A stretch of 64,000 nucleotides of DNA from Streptomyces sp. P9-A2 (GCF_036634175.1 NZ_JAZIFX010000001.1:1178001-1242000); one strand, 5' to 3'; numbered from the stretch's first letter, positions 8,108 to 18,433 are shown. Numbers and translations are program-made. The notes: generated by a model from the sequence alone, not told the origin.

Positions 8108-10068
8108 GGCAGCGAGGACACGCCCTCCGTCTCCTCCGTCTTCTCGGGCACCTCGGACTCCAGGTGCGCCAGTACTTCTCCGGGCAGCAGGACCGCGGCC
8201 GTCGTCCCGCCGTACGGGGACTCGTGCAGCGTCACCTCGATGGCATGCCGTGCGGCGAGCCGGCCCACCACGTACAGGCCGAGCCGGTCGTGGCGGGAGG
8301 GATCGAAGCCATCGGGGTGGCCGAGGGTGCGGTGAGCCTCGTGGAGCGGCCCGGAGTCGAGGCCGGGTCCCCGGTCGTCGATGCGCAGGACGTAGCCGCC
8401 GCGCTCCCGGCCGGTGCGCAGTGTCACCCGGGTGTGCGGGGGTGAGAACACCGTGGCGTTCTCCAGGAGTTCGGCGACCAGGTGGACGACGTCCGCGACG
8501 GCGTCCGCGGCGACGCCGACCCGGTCCATCGGCGGGACCTCCACGCGCACGTAGTCCTCGATCTCGCTCACCGCGGAGGAGACGACGTCGGCGATGGGCA
8601 CGGGGCGGCGCCATCTGCGGCCCGGGGCGGCGCCGGAGAGGATGATCAGGTTCTCCGCGTGGCGCCGCATCCGGGTGGTGAGGTGGTCGATGCGGAACAA
8701 TTGCTCCAGCATGTCGGGGTCGTCCGTGTGCCGTTCCAGCGTGTCGACGAGTTTCAGCTGCCGGTGCACCAGGGTCTGGTTGCGCCGGGCGATGCTGAGG
8801 AGGACCGCGAACAGCCCGCGGCGCAGAGTGGCCTGCCGGACGGCGGCCTCGACGGCGGCGAGGCGGGCGGCGTTGAAGGACCGGCCGACCTGGCCTATCT
8901 CGTCGGACTCCGCCTCCCCGTCGGCCAGCGGCGGTGCCTCGGCTGCCGCGTCCATCTCCTCCCCGGCGCTCAACCTGACCATGACATCGGGCAACTGGCG
9001 GGTGGTCAGCAGGTCGGCCGCGTCCCGCAGTTCCTCCAGCCGGCGGGAGATACGGCGGGCACCGCGCACCGCCCACCCCAGGGACAGGCCGATGGCCGCC
9101 AGCCCGAGCCCGCCCACGACGGTCGCCTTGACCAGCTCCTGATGGGCGAAGGTCCGGCCGCGTTCGGCGGAGTTGAGGGCCGCCTGGGTGCACAGCTCCA
9201 TGTAGCGCTTGACGGCCCGGTCGGTGGTCGTGCGCCAGGATTCCGCCGCGACGGCCTCACCGGCGCGCTCCGGCCCCGCCCGCAGCAGCGCCTCCTCGCT
9301 CCGGGTCAACGCGCCGTGCAGCTCGCCGCGCTGGAATTCCTGGAACAACTCCCGTGAGTCGGCCGGCAGGTCGGCCACATACGTCCGCTCGAAGACCCGG
9401 CGGTGCCCGATCGCCGCGGTGAGCGTGTCGTACTGCCGGTCGGTCAGTCGGCCGGCCGCGCGCGCCCCGGCGACGAGGGCGTCCTCGCGGGAGACGAACT
9501 CCCGTACCCGGACGAGCTCGACGACGACCTGTGCCTCCCGCGCGAGCTGCCCGGCCTGCAGGGCGGTGAGGGCGGACTGGATGTCGAATCCGGGTTCCAC
9601 AAGCGCACCGTACTCGTCGACGGCCCGGTCCCAGGAGATGTCGCGGGCCAGCACTCGATGGCGCAGTCCCTCCAGTTCCTCGACGGCGCCGACCATGACG
9701 TCGAGGGCCTCGCGCTGCGGGCCGGAGAGCCGGTCGCGGTCGCCGTCCCGGATCGCGTCGCGCATGGCGTTCACGGCGCGGTCGGTGCGGCGGTGCTGCT
9801 CCATGAGGTCCAGGGTCGCGGACTTGCGGTGGCCCGTCCCCAAGTAGGTGGCGGCCAGCCGCCGTTCGATCTGGATCTGCCCGATCGCCGTGTCGACGGG
9901 CGTACCGAAGTCCTCGTACACACCCTGCAGCCGGGTCAGTGCGCGCAGTTCTCCGGTGACCGACACCATGGCGAAGGTCCACAACGCCAGCAGGGCGAGC
10001 GCCGGTGCGAACGCAAGCGCGACGATGCGGGCGCGGACCGTGGCAGGACGGCCGATGAGCCGGCGCAT
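8104..10068 (-). CDS. Nitrate/nitrite-sensing-type sensor kinase-like ATPase (conservon CvnA-like)
   Basis: About 654 residues. There is a membrane segment at about residues 12-36, an extracytoplasmic NIT-type helical sensor (about 40-300), a second membrane segment (about 310-330), a HAMP-like linker with the ISRRLEELRDAAD heptads, and a C-terminal HATPase domain (HLVAELLENATVFSPP, RIDDRGPGLD, GLYVVGRLAARH). The phosphoacceptor-region equivalent is FRIDHLTTRMRRHAEN, the form usual in CvnA proteins, so true autophosphorylation is uncertain. I chose ATG 10068 because GGGGAG precedes it. The next gene overlaps the stop. No response regulator gene is adjacent. The protein probably signals at the membrane through DUF742/GTPase-type partners. 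Confidence 0.82.
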   Translation of the reverse strand: MRRLIGRPATVRARIVALAFAPALALLALWTFAMVSVTGELRALTRLQGVYEDFGTPVDTAIGQIQIERRLAATYLGTGHRKSATLDLMEQHRRTDRAVNAMRDAIRDGDRDRLSGPQREALDVMVGAVEELEGLRHRVLARDISWDRAVDEYGALVEPGFDIQSALTALQAGQLAREAQVVVELVRVREFVSREDALVAGARAAGRLTDRQYDTLTAAIGHRRVFERTYVADLPADSRELFQEFQRGELHGALTRSEEALLRAGPERAGEAVAAESWRTTTDRAVKRYMELCTQAALNSAERGRTFAHQELVKATVVGGLGLAAIGLSLGWAVRGARRISRRLEELRDAADLLTTRQLPDVMVRLSAGEEMDAAAEAPPLADGEAESDEIGQVGRSFNAARLAAVEAAVRQATLRRGLFAVLLSIARRNQTLVHRQLKLVDTLERHTDDPDMLEQLFRIDHLTTRMRRHAENLIILSGAAPGRRWRRPVPIADVVSSAVSEIEDYVRVEVPPMDRVGVAADAVADVVHLVAELLENATVFSPPHTRVTLRTGRERGGYVLRIDDRGPGLDSGPLHEAHRTLGHPDGFDPSRHDRLGLYVVGRLAARHAIEVTLHESPYGGTTAAVLLPGEVLAHLESEVPEKTEETEGVSSLP

Positions 10069-10151
10069 AGCTCTCCCCAGGACGCTCGGATGACTGGGCG
10101 GCGAAGCAGATACCAACGGTTGTTACCCATCGGTAGCGAGTGGCGCACAAC

Positions 10152-11354
10152 CTACGGGACGCCTCTCGGCGAGCGCAATGGCCTCGTGAGGATCAGGAGC
10201 GACGCCGTCACCAGATACGGCACCGCGAACACGGCGAAGGCCGTGCTGTGCGGGCTGTGCGAGGCGATCAGGGCGTAGCCGCCGAACACCGCGACCGTGG
10301 CCAGCTCGGTGCCCAGGCCCGCGAGCGAGGTCAGGGTCGCCCGTCCGGTGTCCCCGATGCGCCGCTGGAGCCGTGCGTCGGCCAGCACGGTCGACGCCTG
10401 GAAGCCTCCGAAGGCGAGGGCGACCAGACTCAGACCGGCCGGCGTGCCGGCGAGCGTGCCGAGGGCGAGAGCGAGTCCGGCGCCGGCGAGCAGCGCCGCG
10501 AGTCCGTTCGTGCCGAGGCGTTCGCCCTCGCCGGCGAGCAGGCTTCCGGCGGTGGCACCGGCCCAGATCAGCAGCAGGAGGTACGGGACGGTCCCGTCCG
10601 CCACTCCGGTGTCCCGCACCAGCAGCGGCGTGTACTCGTCGAGGGCGCCCCACACCGCGCCGACGGCCGGTACGAGCAGCAGCGCGCCGCGCACCGACCG
10701 GTCGGCGCGCGCCTCGACGAGCCCGGCGCGCAGAGGGGCGGTCCAGCGGCGGTGGCCTGTCGCCGGGGACCTGTGCTCCGGGAACCGGAGGGCGGTGGCC
10801 GCGGTCAGCAGACATGCCAGGATGCTCGCGGCGCCGACGGCGGTGTGGCCGCCCCGATCGAGCACCGGGCCGGCGAGTCCCATGGCCGCCATCACGGCCA
10901 CCAGGCCGGCCGCGCGGGCCCGCCCCATGATCCGTGCGTAGCGGCCGGCCGCGCCGAGCCGCTCCAGTTCGTCGTGGACCAGGGCCTCCAGCGCCCCGGA
11001 GGCGAGTGCTCCGCCGGCGCCCCACAGGACGAAGCCGGCCGCGAAGGCGCCGTACGAGGGCACCAGTACCCACAGGGCGAAGCCGGCGGCGGTGAGCAGC
11101 GGGCCGAGCCACAGGAGCAGGCGGCGGGAGACTGCGTCGGCCCAGACGCCGGAGGGGACCTCCAGCAGGACGCCGGTGACCGACCAGAGGGCGAACAGGG
11201 AGGAGATCTGCCAGACGGTGAGACCGGTGTCGCTGAACAGCAGTGCGTACACCGGGTAGAGCAGCACGAAGTCTTCGAGGAACGCGTAGCCGTACAGCGT
11301 GGTCGTCAGCCGTCGGACGCGGGGGTCGGGCGCACGCGTGGGCGTGGAAGTCAT
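10152..11354 (-). CDS. MFS transporter
   Basis: A 400-residue protein with about 12 hydrophobic segments. The GVWADAVSRR loop is the conserved MFS loop between helices 2 and 3, and the early FLEDFVLLYPVYALLFSD helix recalls exporters of the drug/small-molecule type. The ATG at 11354 (MTSTPTRAPD) follows GGGAAGG; an in-frame start at 11384 lacks a ribosome binding site. It lies 130 bp downstream of, and on the same strand as, the Lrp/AsnC regulator, which may control it; that is inference from position. The substrate is unknown. Confidence 0.82.
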   Translation of the reverse strand: MTSTPTRAPDPRVRRLTTTLYGYAFLEDFVLLYPVYALLFSDTGLTVWQISSLFALWSVTGVLLEVPSGVWADAVSRRLLLWLGPLLTAAGFALWVLVPSYGAFAAGFVLWGAGGALASGALEALVHDELERLGAAGRYARIMGRARAAGLVAVMAAMGLAGPVLDRGGHTAVGAASILACLLTAATALRFPEHRSPATGHRRWTAPLRAGLVEARADRSVRGALLLVPAVGAVWGALDEYTPLLVRDTGVADGTVPYLLLLIWAGATAGSLLAGEGERLGTNGLAALLAGAGLALALGTLAGTPAGLSLVALAFGGFQASTVLADARLQRRIGDTGRATLTSLAGLGTELATVAVFGGYALIASHSPHSTAFAVFAVPYLVTASLLILTRPLRSPRGVP

Positions 11355-11484
11355 GAGGCCTTCCCGTAAGGGCGGTTCGGACACCGGACGTGGAGGACGT
11401 ACGGCATCCGGGGTGGCCCTCGGGAGGCGTTACCGGTGGATCAATGTCGCCAGGTCATGATCTCGAGGATAGTGCGGGCGGCCC

Positions 11485-11937
11485 TCAGGCGGGCGGTCCG
11501 GACGAGAATCGTCGCAGCAGCGGTGACAGCACCAGCACGGATTTGGTCCGCTCGACGAAGGGTTCCCCCGCGATCCTTTCCAGGACCCGTTCGAAGTGCC
11601 GCATGTCGGCGGCGAAGACCTGGGCGACCGCGTCCGCCTCCCCGGTGACGGTGGAGGCGGACACGACCTCCTGGTAGCGCTCCAGGCCCCGCTGGATGGT
11701 CTCCGGGGAGGTGTTGCCCCGGCAGTAGATCTCGACGAAGCCCTCGGTCTCCCAGCCGAGGGCGACGGGGTCCACCCGCACGGTGAAGCCGGTGATGGCG
11801 CCGGTGGCGCGCAGCCGGTCCACGCGTCGCTTGACGGCGGGCGCGGACAGGCCGACGAGCTTGCCGATGTCCGCGTAGGAGCGGCGGGCGTCCTCGGCGA
11901 GGGCGTGCACGATGCGTTCGTCGAGATCGTTCAGCAC
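11485..11937 (-). CDS. Lrp/AsnC family transcriptional regulator
   Basis: A 150-residue protein starting at GTG 11937. The N-terminal winged helix-turn-helix reads LDERIVHALAEDARRSYADIGKLVGLSAPAVKRRVDRL in two consecutive parts, with recognition helix SAPAVKRRV. A C-terminal RAM (ligand-binding) domain follows from about residue 65 (FVEIYCRGNTSPETI, STVTGEADAVAQVFAADM). Members form octamers or dimers of dimers and usually sense an amino acid. Here the candidate targets are the downstream MFS gene and the gene itself, by position only. The effector cannot be read from the sequence. Confidence 0.88.
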   Translation of the reverse strand: MLNDLDERIVHALAEDARRSYADIGKLVGLSAPAVKRRVDRLRATGAITGFTVRVDPVALGWETEGFVEIYCRGNTSPETIQRGLERYQEVVSASTVTGEADAVAQVFAADMRHFERVLERIAGEPFVERTKSVLVLSPLLRRFSSGPPA

Positions 11938-12063
11938 TGCGGGCGGTTCACTTCGCTTCTGGGAGGTCCGGGGCGGGACCGACGGGTTCGGCGGGGGCGG
12001 CGGGACCGGCGGGGTTCGCGAAGGCCGCCCGGGGAGCCGGGCGGCCGGAGAGCCGGGGCCCGG

Positions 12064-13548
<1,485 letters not shown>

Positions 13549-13995
13549 TCAGCCAGGGGGAAGAGCACGTACTTCATTGTCCCACGACGACCGGATCGCC
13601 CGTGCCGGTGCGATCGTCCAGGCAGGCCGGCGCGTGGCTGGGAGGAACCTCCGAGGGTGAGGGGCCACGGTGAGCGCCGGGGTCCGCCGCACCGCTCCGG
13701 CGAACACCTCCCGTGCGGTCGCCCACTCCCCGGGGCGTGCCGTCGCACAGGGCAGCCGGCCGTCCACGACGATCAGCAGCCCGCGTTCGACGGCGCCTTC
13801 GGGCCGGACCGTGTGGTCGGCGGGGGAGTCCGCGAGGGCGTCCCGGTTGCGGCCGGACCAGCCCGGCAGGTCCAGGGCGCGGGCGCAGCGGTCCATCAGG
13901 CCGGTACGGTCCGCGGCCCCGTCGAGGTCGAGTGCGGCCACGCGCCGGCCCTCCGGTTCGTACGTCGTCCCAGTACCGTCCTGAACGATGCGCAG
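13549..13995 (-). pseudogene. Barstar-family ribonuclease inhibitor relic
   Basis: From about 13995 the minus strand reads RIVQDGTGTTYEPEGRRVAA, then LMDRCARALDLPGW, SGRNRDALAD and GLLIVVDG, ending with RPGEWATAREVFAGAV near 13690. This is the barstar-like fold with the G-x-N-x-DAL-x-D helix that contacts the RNase. Several positions that are Trp or Phe in relatives (usually WFGRNWDALAD) are Ser or Arg here. No ATG, GTG or TTG precedes the conserved part; CTG at 13995 is the only candidate. The open frame runs on to a stop at 13549 through unconserved residues. It follows the broken ribonuclease gene directly, as in intact barnase/barstar-type pairs. It is probably decaying; weak expression from a non-standard start cannot be excluded. 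Confidence 0.6.
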
Positions 13996-14372
13996 GGTGC
14001 GTCGGTGCAGTACCTCTCGCCGCCGCGTCCGGTGACGACGCGCCGGGCCCCGCGGTCGGCCGGGCCCCGCGGTCGGCCGAGCCCGGTATCCCGGCCGTGT
14101 ACTCGTGGCAGCGGCCGCGTTCACGGCGGGGCGGCAGCCGCTCGAAGCCGCCGGGGACGACGTCCTCCCGGTCGTAAGGGAGGGGTCGCCCGCGTCGATG
14201 AGGTCCGGCGTGCGCCGCGCTTCCTCGGGGAGGCCGGCCTTCCCGACGGTGGCCATGCCGTCGGCCCGAACGGGCTGCGGGTCCTCGGTGCCGTCGGGCG
14301 AGCGGCCCGTGAGGAGCGGGCCCGCCGGCAGCACGAGGGGCAGGCCGGGAGACGAGGGAGGAGCCGCGGCAC
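13996..14372 (-). pseudogene. Secreted guanyl-specific ribonuclease (RNase Sa/barnase type), frameshifted relic
   Basis: The protein can be pieced together only by changing frame. GTG 14372 gives MPRLLPRLPA. A second frame gives LPAGPLLTGRSPDGTEDP (a lipobox-like site with Arg where Cys is expected) through GLPEEARRTPDLIDAGD. A third frame gives PLPYDREDVVPGGFERLPP and CHEYTAGIPGSADRGAR. After a 17-bp tandem duplication another frame gives RRVVTGRGGERYCTDAPCASF. These blocks line up with RNase Sa (the PYSQDGVVF, YYHEYTV, RRIITG and YYTGDHYATF regions as I recall them). The catalytic Glu of HEYT and the Arg of RRVVTG survive, but the C-terminal catalytic His position is Pro. There are at least three frame lesions, so no active enzyme is expected. 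Confidence 0.72.
14042..14075. repeat. Perfect 17-bp tandem duplication inside the ribonuclease relic
   Basis: GCCGGGCCCCGCGGTCG occurs at 14042-14058 and again at 14059-14075, with GCCG beginning a partial third copy. Because 17 is not a multiple of three it shifts the frame between the DRGAR and RRVVTG blocks. Confidence 0.95.
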
Positions 14373-14415
14373 CGTACGGCCGGTGCTGCCACGCCCGCCC
14401 CCGCCCCTCGCCCGG

Positions 14416-15438
14416 TCAGGAACTGTCCGGGTCGGACCGGTTGAGGGCGGACCTCGGGGCGGGCCCCGCCGCCATCAGGTAGTCGGCGGCCGAGGTGTCC
14501 GTCACCAGGCTGGTGACCAGCCCGGAGCGCAGTACCGCGTCGATCGCGGGGCCCTTGCGCTGCCCGCCGGCGATCGCGACGACCTCGGGGACCCGGCGGA
14601 GCTGGTCGGTCTTGACCGTGATGCACCGCTCCCCGAGGTCGCGGCCGACCCGGCGCCCGTCGGTGTCGAAGAGGTGCGCGGACATCTCTGCGGCGACGCC
14701 GAGGGAGGCGTAGTGCTCCCGCTCCTTGTCCGTGAGCATGTCGTGCACCGTCGAGATGCCCGGCTCCCAGGAGCCGATGGAGACACAGGCGACCGTGACC
14801 TTGTCGAAGTACTCGAAGGCCCGTGCGATACCGGTCTGGTGGCGCAGTGCCTCGGCGGTCGCCTCGTCCGGCAGCAGCATCGGCGCGTAGATGGGGTGGG
14901 CGTCGCCGCCCGAGACCTGCGCGGCCCGCCGTACGGCCTCCACCGAGCCGCGCTCGGCGGTCCCGGCGTCGTACACGCCCGTCAGCTGCACGACCGTGCA
15001 GGGCGCCAGCCGGTCCAGGGCCGCCGCCATGTGGATGGTGGACCGGCCCCAGGCCAGCCCCAGTACGTCTCCTTCGTTGACCAGTTCGCCGAGCAGGTCG
15101 GCGGCCACCTCTCCCAGGTTCTCGGGGTCGGGTGTCTCCGCGGCCTCGGCCGGGGACTCCACCACGACTGCGTGCCTGAGGCCGTAGCGGGCACGCAGCG
15201 CGTCGGAGCGCTCCGCGTCCAGCTCGGCGGGCACGCGGATCTCGATGCGTACGAGATCCCGTTCGAGGGCTGTCTCCAGGACCCGTGCCACCTTGAAGCG
15301 GCTGACGCCGAACTCCTCGGCGATCTGGATCTTGGACTTGCCCTCTAGGTAGAAGCGGCGGGCCATGGCCGCCGCTTGCACCAGCTCAGCGGGTCCCATC
15401 CGCATGGCTGAACGGCCCGCCGCCGACATACCCGACAC
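14416..15438 (-). CDS. SorC/DeoR-type sugar-binding transcriptional regulator
   Basis: A 340-residue protein. The N-terminal helix-turn-helix (ARRFYLEGKSKIQIAEEFG, then VSRFKVARVLETA) is followed by a long sugar-phosphate-binding domain of the SorC/CggR type (DVLGLAWGRS, VQLTGVYDAGTAERGSVEAVRRAA, VACVSIGSWEPG, EMSAHLFDTDGRRV, VAIAGGQRKGPAI). Such proteins usually repress sugar or polyol genes and release on binding a phosphosugar. I place the start at GTG 15438 because GAGGAG lies six bases before it; a GTG at 15462 has no such site. The gene is 104 bp downstream of rpe on the same strand, which fits control of pentose or triose metabolism, but the target is unknown. Confidence 0.85.
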   Translation of the reverse strand: MSGMSAAGRSAMRMGPAELVQAAAMARRFYLEGKSKIQIAEEFGVSRFKVARVLETALERDLVRIEIRVPAELDAERSDALRARYGLRHAVVVESPAEAAETPDPENLGEVAADLLGELVNEGDVLGLAWGRSTIHMAAALDRLAPCTVVQLTGVYDAGTAERGSVEAVRRAAQVSGGDAHPIYAPMLLPDEATAEALRHQTGIARAFEYFDKVTVACVSIGSWEPGISTVHDMLTDKEREHYASLGVAAEMSAHLFDTDGRRVGRDLGERCITVKTDQLRRVPEVVAIAGGQRKGPAIDAVLRSGLVTSLVTDTSAADYLMAAGPAPRSALNRSDPDSS

Positions 15439-15541
15439 GGCGATCTCCTCACTGCTGTTCACACTCTGGATTCGCCGTTCATCCTTGCAGATCCGGCGCG
15501 GTCGAACGGCCTTGCTGGAGAGCCGTTCACGTTCCCGTGGC

Positions 15542-16228
15542 TCAGTGGTCGCACGCCCAGGATGCCTTGCCCGTGGCGGCCTCGGCCCGATTGCGCAGTG
15601 CACGTACCGCCTCAGCCGGGTCTTCCGCCCCGTACACGGCGGATCCCGCGACGAAGACATCGGCTCCGGCGTCGGCGCACTGCTCGATGGTGGACGCCGA
15701 GACACCGCCGTCGACCTGGAGCCAGAGGTCCAGGCCGTGCTTGCTGATCAACTCGCGGGTGCGGCGGATCTTCGGAAGCATGATGTCGAGGAAGGCCTGG
15801 CCCCCGAAGCCCGGCTCGACCGTCATGATCAGCAGCATGTCGAGCTCGGGGAGCAGGTCCTCGTACGGCTCGATCGGTGTCGCGGGCCGCAGCGCCATGG
15901 AGGCCTTGGCCCCCTTGGCCCGGATCTCCCGGGCCAGCCGCACGGGCGCGGCGGCCGCCTCTACGTGGAAGGTGACGGAACCTGCCCCTGCCTCCACGTA
16001 CTGGGGCGCCCAGCGATCGGGGGCCTCGATCATCAGGTGGCAGTCCAGCGGGATGTCCGTCGCACGGGCCAGCGACTCCACGACCGGTACACCGAGCGTG
16101 AGGTTCGGGACGAAATGGTTGTCCATGACGTCGACATGGAGCCAGTCGGCTCCCGCGACCGCCTGCGCCTCGTCCGCGAGGCGGGCGAAGTCGGCGGAGA
16201 GAATACTGGGGTTGATCTGCGCGGCCAT
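15542..16228 (-). CDS. rpe: Ribulose-phosphate 3-epimerase
   Basis: A 228-residue TIM-barrel enzyme that interconverts ribulose 5-phosphate and xylulose 5-phosphate in the pentose phosphate pathway. Motifs: [12 protein letters not shown] at the start, [16 protein letters not shown] with the metal-binding His/Asp, [21 protein letters not shown] with the catalytic region, and [12 protein letters not shown] with the second catalytic Asp, followed by [15 protein letters not shown]. Length is usual for the family. It starts at ATG 16228. In other actinobacteria it follows rsmB directly; here a wrecked transporter gene on the other strand separates them. Confidence 0.97.
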   Translation of the reverse strand: MAAQINPSILSADFARLADEAQAVAGADWLHVDVMDNHFVPNLTLGVPVVESLARATDIPLDCHLMIEAPDRWAPQYVEAGAGSVTFHVEAAAAPVRLAREIRAKGAKASMALRPATPIEPYEDLLPELDMLLIMTVEPGFGGQAFLDIMLPKIRRTRELISKHGLDLWLQVDGGVSASTIEQCADAGADVFVAGSAVYGAEDPAEAVRALRNRAEAATGKASWACDH

Positions 16229-16332
16229 GCCCCAAGCCTGCCATGCCCCGCGGGGGGTGACGGCACCGGTCCGGGAAGGATGCGGGCATATCCGGCTCCC
16301 GCGTTCCGGGCCGGCCGGCTCCGGGTGCGGTC

Positions 16333-17034
16333 ATGAGCTCGCCACGCGGCACACTCGGGGCGGCCGGCACACCGGGGGAACGCCGCACATCTGAGGCTCG
16401 TGGGGCACCTGAGGCGCGTGGGGCATCCGGGACACGTGGGAAGCAGGCCACGCGCGATGCGTCCGACACGGGCGGGGCACCTGTCGTGGGCGAGGCGTCC
16501 GGCACGGGCGGGCCGCACGGCTTCGGCGGGAAGTACGGGCAACGCGGTGTCGGGCATCTGGTCTGCTGACGCCGCGCCAAGTGGCTGGTCCTGGCGCTGT
16601 GGCTGGTGGTGCTGTTCCTGGCGGCGCCCCTCGCGCAGAAGCTGACCGACGTCCAGGACAACACCGCGGCGTCCTGGCTGCCGGGGTCCGCGGAGTCCGC
16701 GCAGGTCCTGGAGATCTCCGAGGACTTCCGGCCCGAGCAGATCCCCGCGATCGTGGTCTACGCGCGCGCGGTCTGACGGCCGCCGACCGGGAGCGGATCA
16801 CCGCGGATCACCGAGGACTCGGCGCAGCTGAGGCAGCTGTCCGACCACGGCATCCGGTTCGCGGTCGCCCTCGGCGTGCTGCTGGAGACCTTCGTCGTGC
16901 GGTCGGTGCTGGTCACGTCCCTGTTCCTGGACGTGGGCCCCAAGGTGTGGTGGCCGCACCGGCTCGCCCGCGAGGACGGCGCCGGCGCGGTGCGCGAAGC
17001 GGAGGAGGCAGGCGTCAGCCGGTCCGGCGGATGA
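16333..17034 (+). pseudogene. MMPL/RND-family transporter remnant with large internal deletion
   Basis: A reading frame from ATG 16333 is low in complexity (Gly/Ser/Thr/Arg with imperfect repeats of roughly 18 bp near 16390-16440) and stops at TGA 16567. The same frame then reads RRAKWLVLALWLVVLFLAAP and QKLTDVQDNTAASWLPG, with SAESAQVLEISEDF, the first helix and periplasmic start of an MMPL transporter. It meets a stop at about 16774. A shifted frame continues with LTAADRERITAD. Then, without the roughly 600 residues that should follow, comes the C-terminal end: IRFAVALGVLLETFVVRSVL, LFLDVGPKVWWP and HRLARED, to a TGA at 17032. It overlaps the 3' end of rsmB by 20 bp. The gene is dead. Confidence 0.8.
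16794..16813. repeat. 10-bp direct repeat at the transporter deletion junction
   Basis: CGGATCACCG is repeated back to back at 16794-16803 and 16804-16813, where the N-terminal part of the MMPL remnant gives way to its C-terminal part. It may mark the site of the deletion. Confidence 0.7.
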
Positions 17035-18433
17035 GCGCCAGGTACATGGCGTCGGTTCCGTGCACATGCGGCCATAGCTGGACGTCGGGGCCCTCGCCCA
17101 GCTCCGGGACGCCGGGCAGCAGCGGCCGGGCGTCGAGGAGCTCGGCCTCCGGGAACTGCTTGAGAAGGTCGGCGACCACGGCCCGGGTCTCCGCCAGGTG
17201 CGGCGAGCAGGTGGCATAGCCGACGACACCGCCGACCCGTACGGACTCCAGGGCGGTGCGCAGCAGCCCCCGCTGCAGCGGGGCGAAGCCCTCCAGGTCG
17301 CCCGGCCGACGTCGCCAGCGCGCCTCGGGACGCCGGCGCAGGGCGCCGAGGCCGGTGCAGGGCACGTCGACCAGCACCCGGTCGAAGGTGCCGGGCCGCC
17401 ACGGCGGCCGAGTTCCGTCGGCGGTGACGACCTGGTACGGCCCGGGGTTTCCCGCCAGCGCCTTGGCGACCAGTCCGGCCCGGTGCGGCTGCTTCTCGGA
17501 GGCCAGCAGGACGGCGCCGCGCTCGGCGGCGAGCGCGGCGAGCAGCGCGGCCTTACCGCCGGGGCCCGCGCAGCCGTCCAGCCACATCCGGTCGGGTCCT
17601 TCGAGCGGGGCGGCGGCCAGGGCGAGCGCGACGAGCTGGCTGCCCTCGTCCTGCACACCGGCCCGGCCGTCCGCCACGGCCGGGATCGCACCCGGCTCGC
17701 CGCCCTCGCTCAGCCGCACCGCGTACGGCGACCAGCGGCCGGGCAGAGCGGCCTCCTCGTCGAGCAGTTCCCCGGTGGTGGCCCGGCCGGGACGGGCGAC
17801 GAGCGTGACCTCGGGCCGCTCGTTGTCGGCCCGCAGCAGATCCTCGATGCCCGCGCGGCCGCCGCCGAGGGAGTCCCACAGGGCGGAGACGACCCAGCGC
17901 GGGTGCGAGTGCACCACGGCGAGATGGTCCTCGGGGTCTTCGTCGTACGGTGGCGCGACCCGCTCGATCCAGCCGTCGAGATCGTGCTGCGCGACCTTGC
18001 GCAGCACGGCGTTGACGAACTTGGCCCGTCCGTCGCCGAGCACCACGCGCGCGAGCTCGACGGAGGCGGACACGGCGGCGTGGGTCGGGATCCGGGTCCC
18101 CAGCAGCTGGTGCGCGCCGAGGCTCAGCACGTCGAGAACGGGCGGGTCCACCTCGCGCAGCGGCCGGTCCACACAGGCGGCGACGACCGCGTCGTACGTG
18201 CCCTGCCGGCGCAGCGTCCCGTACACCAGCTCGGTGGCGAGCGCCGCGTCCCGGGCGTCGAAGTCACCGCCCTCGCGCGCCTTGCGCAGCAGCGGCGGCA
18301 GAACGAGGTTGGCGTAGGCGTCCCGCTCGTCCACGGCCCGCAGGGCCTCGAAGGCGAGGAAGCGGACGGGGTCCTTCTGGGGCCGGCGGTAGGGCTTGCC
18401 GGGCTTACGGGGACGACGGGGTTGGTCACTCAC
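17015..18433 (-). CDS. rsmB: 16S rRNA (cytosine-967-C5) methyltransferase
   Basis: A 472-residue enzyme. An N-terminal NusB-like RNA-binding domain (about residues 20-150; FLAFEALRAVDERDAYAN, HAAVSASVELAR) precedes the Rossmann methyltransferase domain (from about 250). Motifs: SAM-binding WLDGCAGPGGKAALLAAL, DGTRPPW, DVPCTGLGALRRRPEARW with one catalytic Cys, and YATCSPHLAETRAVV with the second. It transfers a methyl group from SAM to C5 of C967 in 16S rRNA. I chose GTG 18433 (VSDQPRR) because GGAG precedes it. It is the second gene of a leftward fmt-rsmB pair with a 153-bp gap. Its 3' end overlaps the convergent MMPL remnant. Confidence 0.94.
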   Translation of the reverse strand: MSDQPRRPRKPGKPYRRPQKDPVRFLAFEALRAVDERDAYANLVLPPLLRKAREGGDFDARDAALATELVYGTLRRQGTYDAVVAACVDRPLREVDPPVLDVLSLGAHQLLGTRIPTHAAVSASVELARVVLGDGRAKFVNAVLRKVAQHDLDGWIERVAPPYDEDPEDHLAVVHSHPRWVVSALWDSLGGGRAGIEDLLRADNERPEVTLVARPGRATTGELLDEEAALPGRWSPYAVRLSEGGEPGAIPAVADGRAGVQDEGSQLVALALAAAPLEGPDRMWLDGCAGPGGKAALLAALAAERGAVLLASEKQPHRAGLVAKALAGNPGPYQVVTADGTRPPWRPGTFDRVLVDVPCTGLGALRRRPEARWRRRPGDLEGFAPLQRGLLRTALESVRVGGVVGYATCSPHLAETRAVVADLLKQFPEAELLDARPLLPGVPELGEGPDVQLWPHVHGTDAMYLALIRRTG

